A stretch of DNA of 64,000 bases from Portunus trituberculatus (Eukaryota; Arthropoda; Malacostraca; Decapoda; Portunidae), in the NCBI RefSeq assembly GCF_017591435.1, contig NC_059290.1, positions 1,412,725 through 1,476,724 of the forward strand, given 5' to 3'. The position numbers and the translations under genes were made by a program. Positions 8,927 to 26,100 of the stretch are shown here, piece by piece (position 1 is the stretch's first letter; each line of letters begins with the position of its first letter). Below the pieces are notes generated by a model. That model was given only the letters and a program-made list of their open reading frames with translations. It was not told where the DNA came from and did no database searches.

Positions 8927-11900
8927 AAGTAGTAGTAGTGGATGGTAGTGTGGTCACACTCACCCGAGTAGTCTCTGGCCTGCAGGTCGGAGGTAATGTT
9001 CTTGGTACACACCTCTATGTCTTGTAACTCTGGCGGCAGATCGCTGGAGAGAACGTTCGCCGTGTAGGTCATGAGTACACCCAGAATCTGACCTATTGAC
9101 GGACGGAAATGAGGAAGGTCATCCATACTTTACATGTCATATGCTTTGCCACGAATGTTTAGTGTGTAGTTATCTGTTATAGTTATACAGGGAGGAGATG
9201 AGCAGCGAACAAAACACTTGTGTTTACCACATGCACCGATGGAATCATACACAACTTTCGTATTCCACATTGACAAATGAAAGACTGCACAGAACCAGTG
9301 ATGTGGTTACCACTTAAAGTTCATGTTAATGAACTGTGTTTTGAAGGAAAGAGCGAGTCTGAATAATGCATGTTAAGGTCATTGTCCCTTATCATGAATA
9401 AAAGTTACGTAACGTCAATCCATTAAAGCAGTGGTTCTTAACCTGGGGTACCTGTACCATCAAGGGGGACGAAACCTTAAACCTAGGGGTACGAGACATG
9501 GTAGCCAGTGCAATGGTACCGTATTTTCCAATTTTCCAATTTTTTCTCTTACTATAATGGTCTCAATTTTTTAAGTTAGTGTTAATGTGTTGGTGTATTA
9601 TGTAGTATTACTCATAATTACTGTTATAGTATGCATTCATTGAATCCTACTAACTGACAATTCTTTTGAAATAAAGAAATATGCCTTTGTTCAGCAATTA
9701 AAAAAAATCTAATAATTTCTCAGCAAGGTTTTCATCACTAATCCTTTTCATGTAGTATTTATATTGGAGTGGGTACGAGAATTTTTTCTGAGATATCAAA
9801 GGGTACGGGCACTGAAAAAGGTTAAGAACTACTGCATTAAAGGAAGATGTCAGTGTTGATGAAAATTGTTGGTAATAAATATTTAAGGAAAAGAAGAGCG
9901 TTGATAGCTCACCAACCACAAAGATCAATGTAGTGCTGATGGTCTCCTCCACAGGGTAAGTGATCTCCACTCCTATCTCCAGACTAATGGGGTACACTCC
10001 AGCGCCGAAGAACCCGAACAAGACACTGAAGATGATCAGAAGGGCGTGCTGGCCGGGCACTAAGTAAACCTGACAAAAGAGAGACGGGAAGGTAGTCATT
10101 AATGTTTGCTGCTGGGTGAAAGCCTGTCATGGATATGAAGGCTGCAGACCGCAGGCCAGAATACCAGAGAAGACCACAAGTACTTGCTTGGGAAAGAAGG
10201 AAACTCTTACACAAGTTTCAACATGGAATTAATCTGTAATTCTCTCAAAACACCACATAATAGTGTATTAAATATTAGATTATTACTTCAGAAGCACCAT
10301 ATGAATTATAGATTGCAAAGTAAATTAACTATGTCATGGACAGCACCACATCACTAACCTCCATCAACATTATAGCAAAAATCACTCCAACACCATTGGC
10401 AAGCTTGATTATGTCCGTCAAAGCCTTAGTGCGATTTTCCACCACTGCTATGGCAATCGAACCCACGAAGCCTGCTATGCTGAAGATGGCCACCACCACT
10501 CCGGCGAAGAACTGCACCCGTGTGAGTTACGAGCCGCAAAGATACAGTAGTACACTCAATGAGGATGTCAGAGATTTAAACTAAGAACGATAAAGTTTTG
10601 TTTTGAGCACATTACATCAACTATGTTTCGACAAAATGCAATAGCACAGTGGAAGGTTGCTCATCACCAAGCCTTTCCTCACTTTCCCCAGAGGAAGTAG
10701 TGACTCATTCTAATGTGACGTATTTTCTTATTAAGGGACTCTCTGCACAAATCATCTCAACTTCTGTCTTCCTGCAGCCTCCCGCCTGTTTAAGTTACAA
10801 TTATGATGACGGCCACCTTCATAAGTGTTTTTTTTTTTTCATATGAGAAGTGACAATGTTACAGTGTCGATACTCACATCACTGTATCCCTTGGAACACA
10901 GCATTTGCTGCGAGAGTGTAGTGAGGCAGAGGTAGAAAGCCGTCATTACTCCGGACATTATGATGAGACCAAGGAAGGAAGGAGAAGTAAAAGTCTGCTT
11001 GAGCTGCTGCAGGTAAGGATCTCTGGCCGTTGTCCCGTGTTCGGCGCTGCGACTCGGTGGTGTTGGTGGCCTCGACCTGCGGCAAGTAAAGGTAACCGTG
11101 TGAGATGAAGGGACGAACTGCCCTATTCATTCTCATCGTCCGTCTGCCTTCCCTTGTTCACCCACCTGGTGACACAAATCAGAGTGGCAATCTCGGCAAG
11201 AAGGGCCAGCCCGCCGTATATGTAGTTGAGGGTCGGAATCTGCTGCTTCTCCGTCACCACAATCGGCGCCATCACCTGGGCCACCGAGATCCCCAGGGCG
11301 GGAACTTAGGAAACAATGCGTAACAATGCTAAAAGTTTCTTCATATGAAAACAGCACACTCGTAAATGGAATGTCACTTACAGAATGCCATGATGGCTGT
11401 TGCTACCATGCGTTCGCCGTCAGGGAACCAATTCTGTGTGACCCTCGTGACAATGAAGGCGATGAAGAGCTGCCCCGCCGATCCAGCGGCCTGTATAGCA
11501 AAGGAATTATTTCTTGCTGTGTTTGTGTCTTTGTTTTGTAGTTTGCAATGCAAGCCTATCTGCGACAATCCAGTTTTCAAAACCTCAAACACTCACACAC
11601 ACACACACACACACACACCCGGTAGCTCAGTGGTTAGAGCGCTGGCTTCACAAGCCAGAGGACCGGGGCTCGATTCCCCGGCCGGGTGGAGATATTTGGG
11701 TGTGTCTCCTTTCACGTGTAGCCCCTGTTCACCTAGCAGTGAGTAGGTACGGGATGTAAATCGAGGAGTTGTGACCTTGTTGTCCCGGTGTGTGGTGTGT
11801 GCTTGGTCTCAGGCCTATCCGAAGATCGGAAATAATGAGCTCTGAGCTCGCTCTGTAGGGTAACGTCTGGCTGTCTCGTCAGAGACTGCAGCAGATCAAA

Positions 11901-12411
11901 CTGTGAAACACACACACACACACACACACCTGTCCGATGAGGCTGACAACGTACTGAGTCCAGAGGTCTGCTATAAGACCCGAGGTTGCCACGGCGCGCG
12001 TCAAAGCTCCAACACAGTTAAGGGCAGAGCCGATATGGACCTGAGAACAATGTCAATGAGATGCCTGTAGCGGATCAGCCTCCCCAGAGCTCAGCAGCAC
12101 CTCAGGACACAGTGAGGTGCCCTGTAAGGTGGCCAGACCATGCTGTCCCCTTTTTTATTCACATAATTTTAAGTTTTGTCAAAGACAGTGGAATTTTCAA
12201 CATTTTCGTTTGACTCTTTTTTACTCACTCCCGCTTTCATGTCGAACTTGTTGAATATGTAAGTGGAGACGAAGGAGAACGTGAATGGCAAGATGAGGTA
12301 CACCTGCGAGAACCAGGTGATGTCGTACTGCGTCACCTCGAAGTAGTCAGCGGCTTTGTATGCCACGGGGGCCACGTTAAACCCCATCTGAGGGTAGGCA
12401 GGATCGTATTA

Positions 12412-12455
<44 letters not shown>

Positions 12456-12737
12456 TTCACCTCCTGGGTCGTCTGCTGGTCACCCAGCCAGTCTTCCCCA
12501 TTACGGAGCGAGCTCAGAGCTCATAGACCGATCTTCGGGTAGGACTGAGACCACAACACACTCCACACACCGGGAAAGCGAGGCCACAACCCCTCGAGTT
12601 ACATCCCGTACCTATTTACTGCTAGGTGAACAGGGGCCACACATTAAGAGACTTGCCCATTTGCCTCGCCGCTTACCGGGATTCGAACCCGGCCCTCTCG
12701 ATTGTGAGTCGAGCGTGCTAACCACTACACTATACGC

Positions 12738-12776
<39 letters not shown>

Positions 12777-12903
12777 TCACCCCTGTGTTGGAGATATTGA
12801 GCAGCATGACTGTCACCATCATTGCCCAGCGCCTCTTGTACGCCGTGTATGTGACAGTCTCGGTCTGACCCTCCTCCTTCAGTACAGCCTGCGTGTCCTC
12901 CAT
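8685..12903 (-). CDS. SLC49A3/MFSD7-like MFS transporter, copy B (complete)
   Basis: Coding exons (minus strand): 12903-12781, 12387-12229, 12040-11930, 11490-11382, 11304-11166, 11076-10878, 10511-10359, 10069-9913, 9092-8964, 8833-8685. All junctions are GT-AG and the phases agree, giving 475 codons plus TGA. The protein has twelve predicted membrane segments of the major facilitator superfamily. Diagnostic stretches are LNISNTG (TM1), GSALNCVGALTRAVATSG, QNWFPDGERMVATAIM, a TM6-7 loop SRPPTPPSRS, LCLTTLSQQMLCSKGYSD, GFFGAGVYPISLEIGVEITY and the C-terminal VFFRTPYKRRE. They match the SLC49 family and best fit SLC49A3; the substrate is unknown. The start is the first ATG, at MEDTQAVLKEE, shared with copies A and C. 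No stop or frameshift was seen in any exon. Intron 3 holds a SINE shared with A and C; intron 1 and intron 8 hold copy-specific insertions. Confidence 0.88.
8885..8940. repeat. (TAG)n microsatellite in intron 9 of copy B
   Basis: GTAGTAGTA repeats lie between exons 9 and 10. The homologous tract in copy C (16500-16540) is shorter. This is one of the few differences in an otherwise nearly identical segment. Confidence 0.9.
9429..9834. mobile_element. hAT-type MITE in intron 8 of copy B
   Basis: The 406-bp element has imperfect terminal inverted repeats CAGTGGTTCTTAACC and (reverse complement of the right end) CAGTAGTTCTTAACC. A perfect 8-bp target duplication CATTAAAG lies at 9421-9428 and 9835-9842. 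The 8-bp duplication and CAGTGGTTCT terminus are typical of hAT elements. Copy C lacks it and shows the unoccupied site, so it inserted after the B/C duplication or was lost from C. Confidence 0.9.
11618..11898 (+). mobile_element. tRNA-Val(CAC)-like SINE, head type 1, in intron 3 of copy B
   Basis: The head forms a complete cloverleaf, with acceptor CACCCGG pairing with CCGGGTG and anticodon CAC. It is flanked by (CA)n at 11591-11617 and 11909-11928. Its position relative to exons 3 and 4 is the same as in A and C. The ordinary SINE body follows the head, so it is not annotated as a tRNA gene. Confidence 0.88.
12453..12740 (-). mobile_element. tRNA-Val(CAC)-like SINE, head type 2, in intron 1 of copy B
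   Basis: Read on the minus strand, the head is AGTGTAGTGGTTAGCACG, then an anticodon arm CTCGA-CTCACAA-TCGAG (anticodon CAC) and B-box GGTTCGAATCC. The body is shared with head type 1 (CCCCTGTTCACCTAGCAG, GATCGGTCTATGAGCTC). It ends GTGAATCACACACA. Plus-strand (GT)n lies on both sides (12414-12452, 12740-12775). It is absent from the same intron of copies A and C. Confidence 0.88.
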
Positions 12904-13071
12904 TCCGCCTCTCTGCTGCTGCTGTTGCTGCTGCTGCTACTCACTATACAGTGACACTTCACTTCTTTGGTTCTTCTGCTCCTCGATCCCTTTGGTGACT
13001 CTTTTCAAAGATAAGAGTGATAACTAAAGCGATTTGATTTGTACCCAAGGTATTCATGATCAGTAACCGAT

Positions 13072-13074
<3 letters not shown>

Positions 13075-13164
<90 letters not shown>
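13075..13164. repeat. (AT)n microsatellite, left half split by an insertion
   Basis: Pure AT repeat upstream of copy B. It continues after the insertion as 14724-14939. Together they correspond to the single (AT)n tract at 20064-20158 in unit 2. Confidence 0.92.
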
Positions 13165-14942
<1,778 letters not shown>

Positions 14943-15204
14943 CATTAACAAAGAAATATTTTATTCACAAGAATTCTTCCTTTCATTTTTTAAATTTTTT
15001 TTATTTACAATGAAGCAATGCGTGACCGCTGCACACTACGGACAAACAATATTCCTAGGCTCTCCTTGTAGTTCATGATGAAGTATGTAGTGACGTCACT
15101 CATATCACATTCACCGCACAACTGATAAAGCAGATGGGCAGCAGACCATAGGTGTACTTCTTTACCTCTCCCCAGGCATGCCTCATCGTGGTGTGGATCG
15201 TGTA

Positions 15205-15275
15205 TGCTGTATCTAACCTAACCCAACCCAACCTAACTTAATCAAACCTAACCCAAACTAACCTAACCTAACCGT
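15205..15275. repeat. Interstitial telomere-like (AACCT)n repeat at the tandem junction
   Basis: The run reads TAACCTAACCCAACCCAACC and continues with variants to CTAACCTAACCG. It is a degenerate form of the arthropod telomere repeat TTAGG on the opposite strand. It lies exactly between the end of duplication unit 1 and the start of unit 2. A shorter CTAACCTAACC marks the left end of unit 1 at about 7650-7670. Confidence 0.75.
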
Positions 15276-16295
15276 ACTTCCTTTTGTATTTATATTCAAG
15301 AATGCTCACTGTTATTTTTTCCCTAAACTAAATTAGCACTGTGACTTTCTTGCCGCTTACTTTTTTCCTAGATTAAATTAGTACTGTGACTTTTCCTGAT
15401 ACTTTATTTCCTAGCAAAAATGTTCTTATTTTTCCTTTAATTTTTTTTTTTTCTCTTATACGTTCTTTCCGATCACTCTCGTCAACACACCACCCGGGAG
15501 GAAGAATGCGTCATTTTTGTTTTTTATCTTTAGTATCAGACGAGGCAGAAACTATTACAGAAGACGATGTACCTGATCATTCTGTTTACCAGAGAATGCA
15601 ATTTGATTTAGAAAACCCTAATTGCTGAAGGAGATGAAGAAAAAGGGGAAAAAAGGAAACATTTCTGACAGTGGTTACAGATTCCGGCATTATTTCCTGT
15701 TTATCTTGTTATTACTATTATCCATTTGTTTTTATGATCATTTTTGAACAGTTTGAATTATATTTTAATTATTTTCTATTCTTATACGCTTCCTCACTGT
15801 TTCTTCTGGATAGCGCGATGAAATACTGTACATGTTGTTTTTCGCCAGTTGAGTTGCGTTGCAGAAAAAATCGTGAAACGGTTTGAATGAAAAGCTAGCA
15901 TCTTGACTTATTGATTTGTTTTATTATTTGCATCATCATTTTTCTATTTATTTATCTATTTTCTTTTATTTTATTTTTCTTTATTTATTGACCATTACTA
16001 TTTTCGCGAGTTTATTTTCATTGATACTCATTTTTCTGATAATGTCACGGATGACAACACAATAACAAAACACAAATATATAACGTGACAAATGTTTTCA
16101 CCTGTCTGTTTATGATTATCATTATCGTTATCATCACCATCATCACCATCATCTGTATTATTCACTCTTTCGCTCATCTTTAGTTTGTATTTCTCGCAGA
16201 CCAGCAAGTGGACGAAAAGTGAGGACCAGTGGAGTCCTGGCGGGGCGTGGCGGACTAACATGGTCTGTGGGGCTCCCGCAGCCACAGCAGCTGAG

Positions 16296-16497
16296 TCATC
16301 GGCCACAGGTGGAGGTGGTGGGCTCGGCGGTGTCGCTCATGTCGGTGGTCTGCTCCACCTCTCGCCGCTTGTAGGGCGTCCGGAAGAAGACAGTGAAGAG
16401 GATGACGATGAAGGTGAGGACGCCCATAAGCCCCATGACCACACCTGCAGGAGACCGGAGAGGCTGACGTGAGCAGCAAGTGGTGCCGGAAAATGTA

Positions 16498-16528
<31 letters not shown>

Positions 16529-18836
16529 AAGTAGTAGTAGTGGATGGTAGTGTGGTCACACTCACCCGAGTAGTCTCTGGCCTGCAGGTCGGAGGTAATG
16601 TTCTTGGTACACACCTCTATGTCTTGTAACTCTGGCGGCAGATCGCTGGAGAGAACGTTCGCCGTGTAGTTCATGAGTACACCCAGAATCTGACCTATTG
16701 ACGGACGGAAATAAGGAAATCATACACGTTTTACATGCCATGTGCTTTGCCACAAATGTTTGGTGTGTAGTTTCCTGTTAGAGTTATACAGGGAGCAGAG
16801 GAGCAGCGAGCAAAACACTTGTGAGTATCTGACAAGTGTATGCAGTACCACATGTACTGATGGAATCAAACACAATCTTCATGTTTTGCATTTACAAAGA
16901 CTGTACAGAACCAGTGATGTGGTTACCAATTAAAGTTCAGGTTAATGAGCTATTTTTGGAAGATAAGAGTGGGTTAGAAAAATGCATGTTAAGGTCAGTG
17001 TTCCTTGGCATGCGTAAAAGGTACGTACGTAGCGTCTCTATTATAGGAAGACGTCCAAGTGTTGATGAAAATTGTTAGTGATAAATATTTGAGGAAAAGA
17101 AGAGCGTTGATAGCTCACCAGTCACAAAGATCAATGTAGTGCTGATGGTCTCCTCCACAGGGTAAGTGATCTCCACCCCTATCTCCAGACTAATTGGGTA
17201 CACTCCACAGCCGAAGAACCCGAACAAGATACTGGAGATGATCAGGAGGGCGTGCTGGCCGGGCACTAAGTAAACCTGACAAAACAGACAGGAAGGTTCT
17301 CATTAATGTTTATTTCTGGGAAAAAGAAAAAAATGCCTGTCATGGATATGAAGGCTGCAGACCGCAGCCCAGAATTCCAAGAAAGAACCACGGGAACTTG
17401 CTTGGAGACGAAGGAATCTCTTCCACAAGTTTCAACATGAAATTAATATGTAGTTATCTCAAAACAGCGTGTATTAGATATTAAATTATTACTTCAGAAG
17501 CACCATATGAGTTATAGATTGCAAAGTAACGTAACTGTGTTATGGACAGCACCACATCACTAACCTCCATCAACATTATGCCAAAAATCACTCCAAAAGC
17601 ATTGGCAAACTTGGTAATGTCCGCCAAAGCACTAGTACGATTTTCCACCACTGCTATGGCAATCGAACCCACGAAGCCTGCTATACTGAAGATGGCCACC
17701 ACCACCCCGCTGAAGAGCTGCACCCGTGACGCGGAGACAAGTGAGTTACGAGCCGCCATGATATAGTAGTACGTGCAATGAGAATGTCAGTGATTTGAAC
17801 TAAGAACAATAAAGTTTTGTTTTGAGAACTGGACTCTACATCAAATATGTTTAGAGGAAATGCAAAGCACAATGGAAGGTTGGTCCTCACCCAGCCCTCC
17901 TTCGCTTTCCACATAGGCAACAGTGAATCATTCTAGTGTGATAGTGTACAGTATTCTTTTATTAAGGGACTCTGCACAAATAATCTCAACTCCTGTCTTC
18001 CTGCAGCCTCCCGCAGTCACAATTCTGACGGCAACCACGTTCATAAGTACTTTCAGTGTAAGCAGTGACAGTATTACAATACTCACATCACTGTATCCCT
18101 TGGAACACAGCATTTGCTGCGAGAGTGTAGTGAGGCAGAGGTAGAAACCCGTCAATACTCCGGTCATTATGAGGAGGCCAAGGAAGGGAGGAGAAGTAAA
18201 AGTCTGCTTGAGCTGCTGCAGGTAAGGAGCTCTGGCCGTGGTTCCCTGTTCGGCGCTGCGACTCGGTGGTGTTGGTGGCCTCGACCTGCGGCAAGTAAAG
18301 GTAACCGTGTGAGATGAATTGACGAACTGCCCTATTCATTTTCACTTGTTCATCATCCTTCCCTTGTTCACCCACCTGGTGACACAGATCAGAGTGGCAA
18401 TCTCGGCAAGGAGGGCCAGCCCGCCGTATATATAGTTGAGGGTCGGAATCTGCTGCTTCTTCGTCACCACAATCGGCGCCACCACCTGGGCCACCGAGAT
18501 TCCCAAGGGAGGAACTTAGGAAAACAATAAGTAGAAATTCTAAAAGCGGTTTCATGCAAAAATAACACACTCGTAAATGGAATGTCACTTACAGAATGCC
18601 ATGATGGCTGTTGCTACCATGCGTTCGCCGTCAGGGAACCAATTCTGTGTGACCTTCGTGACAATAAAGACGATGAAGAGCTGCCCCGTCGATCCAGCAG
18701 CCTACATAGCAAAGGAATTATTTCTTGATGTGTTTCTGCTGTTGTTTTGTAGTCTGCAATGCACACCTATCTACGACAATCCAGTTTTCATAGCTTCACA
18801 CACACGAACGCACGCACCCACGCACCCACCCGCAAA

Positions 18837-18892
<56 letters not shown>

Positions 18893-19177
18893 GGTAGCTC
18901 AGTGGTTAGAGCGCTGGCTTCACAAGCCAGAGGACCGGGGTTCGATTCCCCGGCAAGGTGGAGATATTTGGGTGTGTCTCCTTTCACGTGTAGCCCCTGT
19001 TCACCTAGCAGTGAGTAGGTACGGGATGTAAATCGAGGAGTTGTGACCTTGTTGTCCCGGTGTGTGTTGTGTGCCTGGTCTCAGGCCTATCCGAAGATCG
19101 GAAATAATGAGCTCTGAGCTCGTTCCGTAGGGTAACGTCTGGCTGTCTCGTCAGGGACTGCAGCAGATCAAACAGTG

Positions 19178-19211
<34 letters not shown>

Positions 19212-19692
19212 GTCCGATGAGGCTGACAACGTACTGAGTCCAGAGGTCTGCTATAAGACCCGAGGTGGCCACGGCGCGCGTCAAAGCTCCAACACAGTTA
19301 AGGGCAGAGCCAATGTGGACCTGAGAACAATGTCAATGAGATGCCTGTAGCGGAACAGCCTCCCTGGAGCTCAGCAGCACTTCAGGACAGAGTGAGGTGC
19401 CCTGTAAGGTGCCCAGAACATGTTGTCCCCTTTAATTCACATTATTTTAAGTTTTGTCAAAGGTAGTGGAATTTTCATCAACTGACTTTCTTTTTACTCA
19501 CTCCCGCTTTCATGTCGAACTTGTTGAATATGTAAGTGGAGACGAAGGAGAGCGCGACCGGCAAGATGAGGTACACCTGCGAGAACCAGGTGATGTCGTA
19601 CTGCGTCACCTCGAAGTAGTCAGCGGCTTTGTACGCCACGGGGGCCACGTTAAATCCCATCTGAGGGTAGGCAGGATCGTATTAGTGAGTGA

Positions 19693-19772
<80 letters not shown>

Positions 19773-19899
19773 TCACCCCTGTGTTGGAGATATTGAGCAG
19801 CATGACTGTCACCATCATTGCCCAGCGCCTCTTGTACGCCGTGTATGTGACAGTCTCGGTCTGACCCTCCTCCTTCAGTACAGCCTGCGTGTCCTCCAT
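16296..19899 (-). CDS. SLC49A3/MFSD7-like MFS transporter, copy C (complete)
   Basis: Coding exons (minus strand): 19899-19777, 19660-19502, 19320-19210, 18701-18593, 18514-18376, 18285-18087, 17717-17565, 17275-17119, 16694-16566, 16444-16296. Exon lengths equal those of copy B one by one, giving 475 codons plus TGA, and no disablement was seen. Protein differences from B cluster in exons 2 and 4-8 (for example LILPVALSFVS against LILPFTFSFVS, GFFGCGVYPIS against GFFGAGVYPIS); exon 10 is identical and exon 9 differs by one residue (MNYTANV against MTYTANV). Family and function are as for copy B: a twelve-segment SLC49-type transporter of unknown substrate. The shared gene structure indicates a recent tandem duplication. 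Confidence 0.88.
18890..19180 (+). mobile_element. tRNA-Val(CAC)-like SINE, head type 1, in intron 3 of copy C
   Basis: Same insertion as in copies A and B. (CA)n lies on both sides (18839-18889 and 19183-19209). The 3' acceptor strand has decayed (GCAAGGTGG), so the head no longer pairs fully, unlike copy B. Confidence 0.87.
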
Positions 19900-20060
19900 T
19901 TCGTCTCTCTGTTGCTGCTGCTGCAGCTCACCTTATGCTGACACTTCACTTTCTTGTTGCCTCTGCTCCTCGATCCTTATGGTCACTCTTTTTCAGAGAT
20001 AAGATGATAACTAAAGCGATATGATTTGTATACCCGAGGTATTCATGTTAAGTAATCGAT

Positions 20061-23152
<3,092 letters not shown>

Positions 23153-26100
23153 CTATAGGTGACATTGCTCGTATTCCTCTCCACCTTCTGGCGTTTCATT
23201 GACGTCCTCGGGGAGCACAGTAGGGCGGTGCCTGGAGACGCGGGAAGAAGTGGTGGTGTTCCTGGAGACACACTCTGACCCGTAGCCCGAAGTGGCAGTG
23301 AGAGACTGGTTGGAGGAGCTGGAGATGTTACTGGTGGAGGCTTTCTCGGCTTCCAGTCTCTTGTAAGGCGTGTTGAAGAAGATGATAACCAGGATCACCA
23401 TGAAGGACAGCAGCCCCATGATGGCCATCAGGGACACTGTGGACACCAACACAATCAAAACTTCGTCCCAACAAAGCCGAGACACCGTTTCCTACACCGC
23501 GCATATCTGTGTCCATATTACACAGTATGAAGGAGTGACGCTGCGGGGAAAAGCGGCACTCACCTGAATAATCCCTCGGGCGCAGGTCTGAACTCTCCCC
23601 ACCAGTGCACACTTCTAGGTGGGAGTACTTAGCCAGCTGGTCACGGGAGAGGAGCGTCACCATGCCGATGATAATTACACCCTGGGCCTGACCTGCGCGG
23701 GGTGAAGGCGGGACAGGGAGGTTAGGAAGGCTTGTGATGTATCATTAATGGTGCAGGGATGATAGCGTTATAGAGGGATCGTGAAAGGAGATAAGAGTAA
23801 AAGGAGAAGAGTATTGCATGAGAGAAATGAACACAGACAAATATGGCACCGGTCTCGTAACTATACATGGCGACACACGCAGGAGTGTTCAAGGTTCCTC
23901 CCCCTCCCCGCCCAACTCCCCCCCCTCGTCGCCTTGGAACCTTTTTTTTTTTTTTTTTACATTACAAGGGCACTGGCCAAGGGCAAACACAGTGTTGGAA
24001 AAAAAAAAAATCCCGCTGGTTGCCAGGCCCTGTTAAAAGAAAAGTAGAAAGAGAAAAAACAGAAAAATCTAAAAGGAGGGTCCAGTTAACGTAAGAGGTG
24101 TCTTGACACTCCTCTTTTGAAAGAGTTTAAGTCATAGGCAGGTGGAAATACAGACACAGGTAGAGAGTTCCAGAGTTTACCAGTGTAGGGAATGAAGGAG
24201 TGAAGATACTGGTTAACTCTTGCATTAGGAAGATGGACAGAATAGGGATGAGAAGAAGTAGAGAGTCTTGTGCAGCGAGGCCGCAGGAGGGGGGAAGGCA
24301 TGCAGTTAGCAAGTTCAGAAGAGCAGACAGCATGAAAACAGCGGTAGAAGACAGATAAAGATGCAACATTGCGGCGGTGACTTAAAGAATCAAGACAGTC
24401 AGTTAGAGGAGAAGAGTTGATAAGACGAAAAGCTTTAGATTCCACCTTGTTTAGTAAAGCTGTGTGTGGATCCCCCAGACATGAGAGCCATACTCCATAC
24501 ACGGGCGGATAAGGCCCTTGTACAGAGCAAGCAGCTGGGAGGGAGAGAAAATGGACGAAGACGCCATAGGACACCTAACTTCTTGGAAGCTGATTTAGCA
24601 AGAGTAGAGATGTGAAATTTCCAGTTTAGATTTTTAGTGAAGGATAGACCGAGTGTGTTTAATGTAGAGGAGAGGGAAGTTGAGTGTTATTGAAGAAGAG
24701 AGGATAGTTGTCTGGAAGGTTATGTCGAGTAGATAGTTGTAGAAATTGAGTTTTTGAGGCATTGAACAAAACCAGGTTTTCTCTGCCCCAATCAGAAACA
24801 AGTGAAAGATCAGAAGTTAGGCGTCCTATAGCATCTCGCCTTGAGTCATTTAATTGTTGTTGGGTTGGGCGTCTGTTGAACGCTGTTGAATAATGCAGGG
24901 TGGTATCATCAGCATAGGAGTGGATAGGGCATTGAGTCAGATTTAGGAGATCATTGATGAATAATAGAAAGAGAGTGGGTGATAGGACAGAACCCTGTGG
25001 AACACCACTGTTGATAGTTTTAGGGAAGAACAGTGACCGTCTACTACAGCAGCAATAGAACGATCGGAAAGGAAACTGGAGATGAAGGTACAGAGAGAAG
25101 GATAGAATCCGTAGGAGGGTAGTTTAGAAATTAAAGATTTGTGCCAGACTCTATCGAAGGCTTTCGATATGTCAAGGCCGACAGCAAAGGTTTCACCGAA
25201 GTCCCTAAAAGAGGATGACCAAGATTCAGTTAGGAAAGTAAGAAGATCACCAGTAGATCTGCCTTTACGGAAACCATACTGGCAATCAGAGAGAAGGTTG
25301 TGTGCTGATAGATGCCTCATTATCTTCCTATTAAGGATAGACCTCACCGGACATAAAGATAAAGGCGGTGCTGATGCTCTCCTCCACAGGGAAGGTTGTC
25401 TCCACCGCCAGCTCCAGGCCGATCGGGTACACCCCTACTCCGAAGAATCCAAAGAGGCCGCAGGCGATGGCCACAAGGGTAGGCTGTCCGGGCACCAGGA
25501 ACATCTGCCGGAGGAAGTCAGGTCATTTTCGGTCATCGCCAACTCGTTCAAGAACTGTGTTTGTTTATACTTTATATTGAAGGTTGTGCTCTAGCTGCCT
25601 CTGACCTCCATCATAAAAATGGCGAAGATGGCTGCACACCCGTAGAAAAGCTTGGTGATGGGCGTGAAAGCCTTGGTGCGATCCGCCGCTACGCCCGTCA
25701 CGGCTGATCCCACGAACCCGCACAGGATCATCACCGCCATGGCAACGCCGCTGAAAAGCTGCCGGAGAAAGGACGGACGTCAGAGGTTCGTGTTCAGAAG
25801 CCCTGTGCTCTCTCACCACGACTGTTTCCAAAGGCTAAAAATAAATATCCGTGTTTTCACGGGTGCTTATCATATCAAAAATATAGAAATCTTATTAATC
25901 TAGTTGTACAACTATAAAAACAACCTGAAAAGTCTGCGTCACTTCAGCTAGAACCTTATGAATGTAGTGGACGTCAGGCAGGAAGTCATGTCTTCAGGAT
26001 GGGAGGGGGGGAACAATAAGATGTCACTGCACGTTAGCTGTTGACACTTACATCGTTGTAGCCGAGGGGACACAGAATCTGCTGCGTCACTGTAGCTAGG

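Noticed and set aside
8644..9126. Minus-strand ORF joining exons 9 and 10 of copy B through the (TAG)n tract
   Set aside because: The join reads the intron; the GT-AG junctions at 8964 and 8833 restore the conserved transporter frame.
11618..11692. Functional tRNA-Val(CAC) gene
   Set aside because: The cloverleaf is perfect, but the standard SINE body follows it and the same structure recurs at three other SINE loci.
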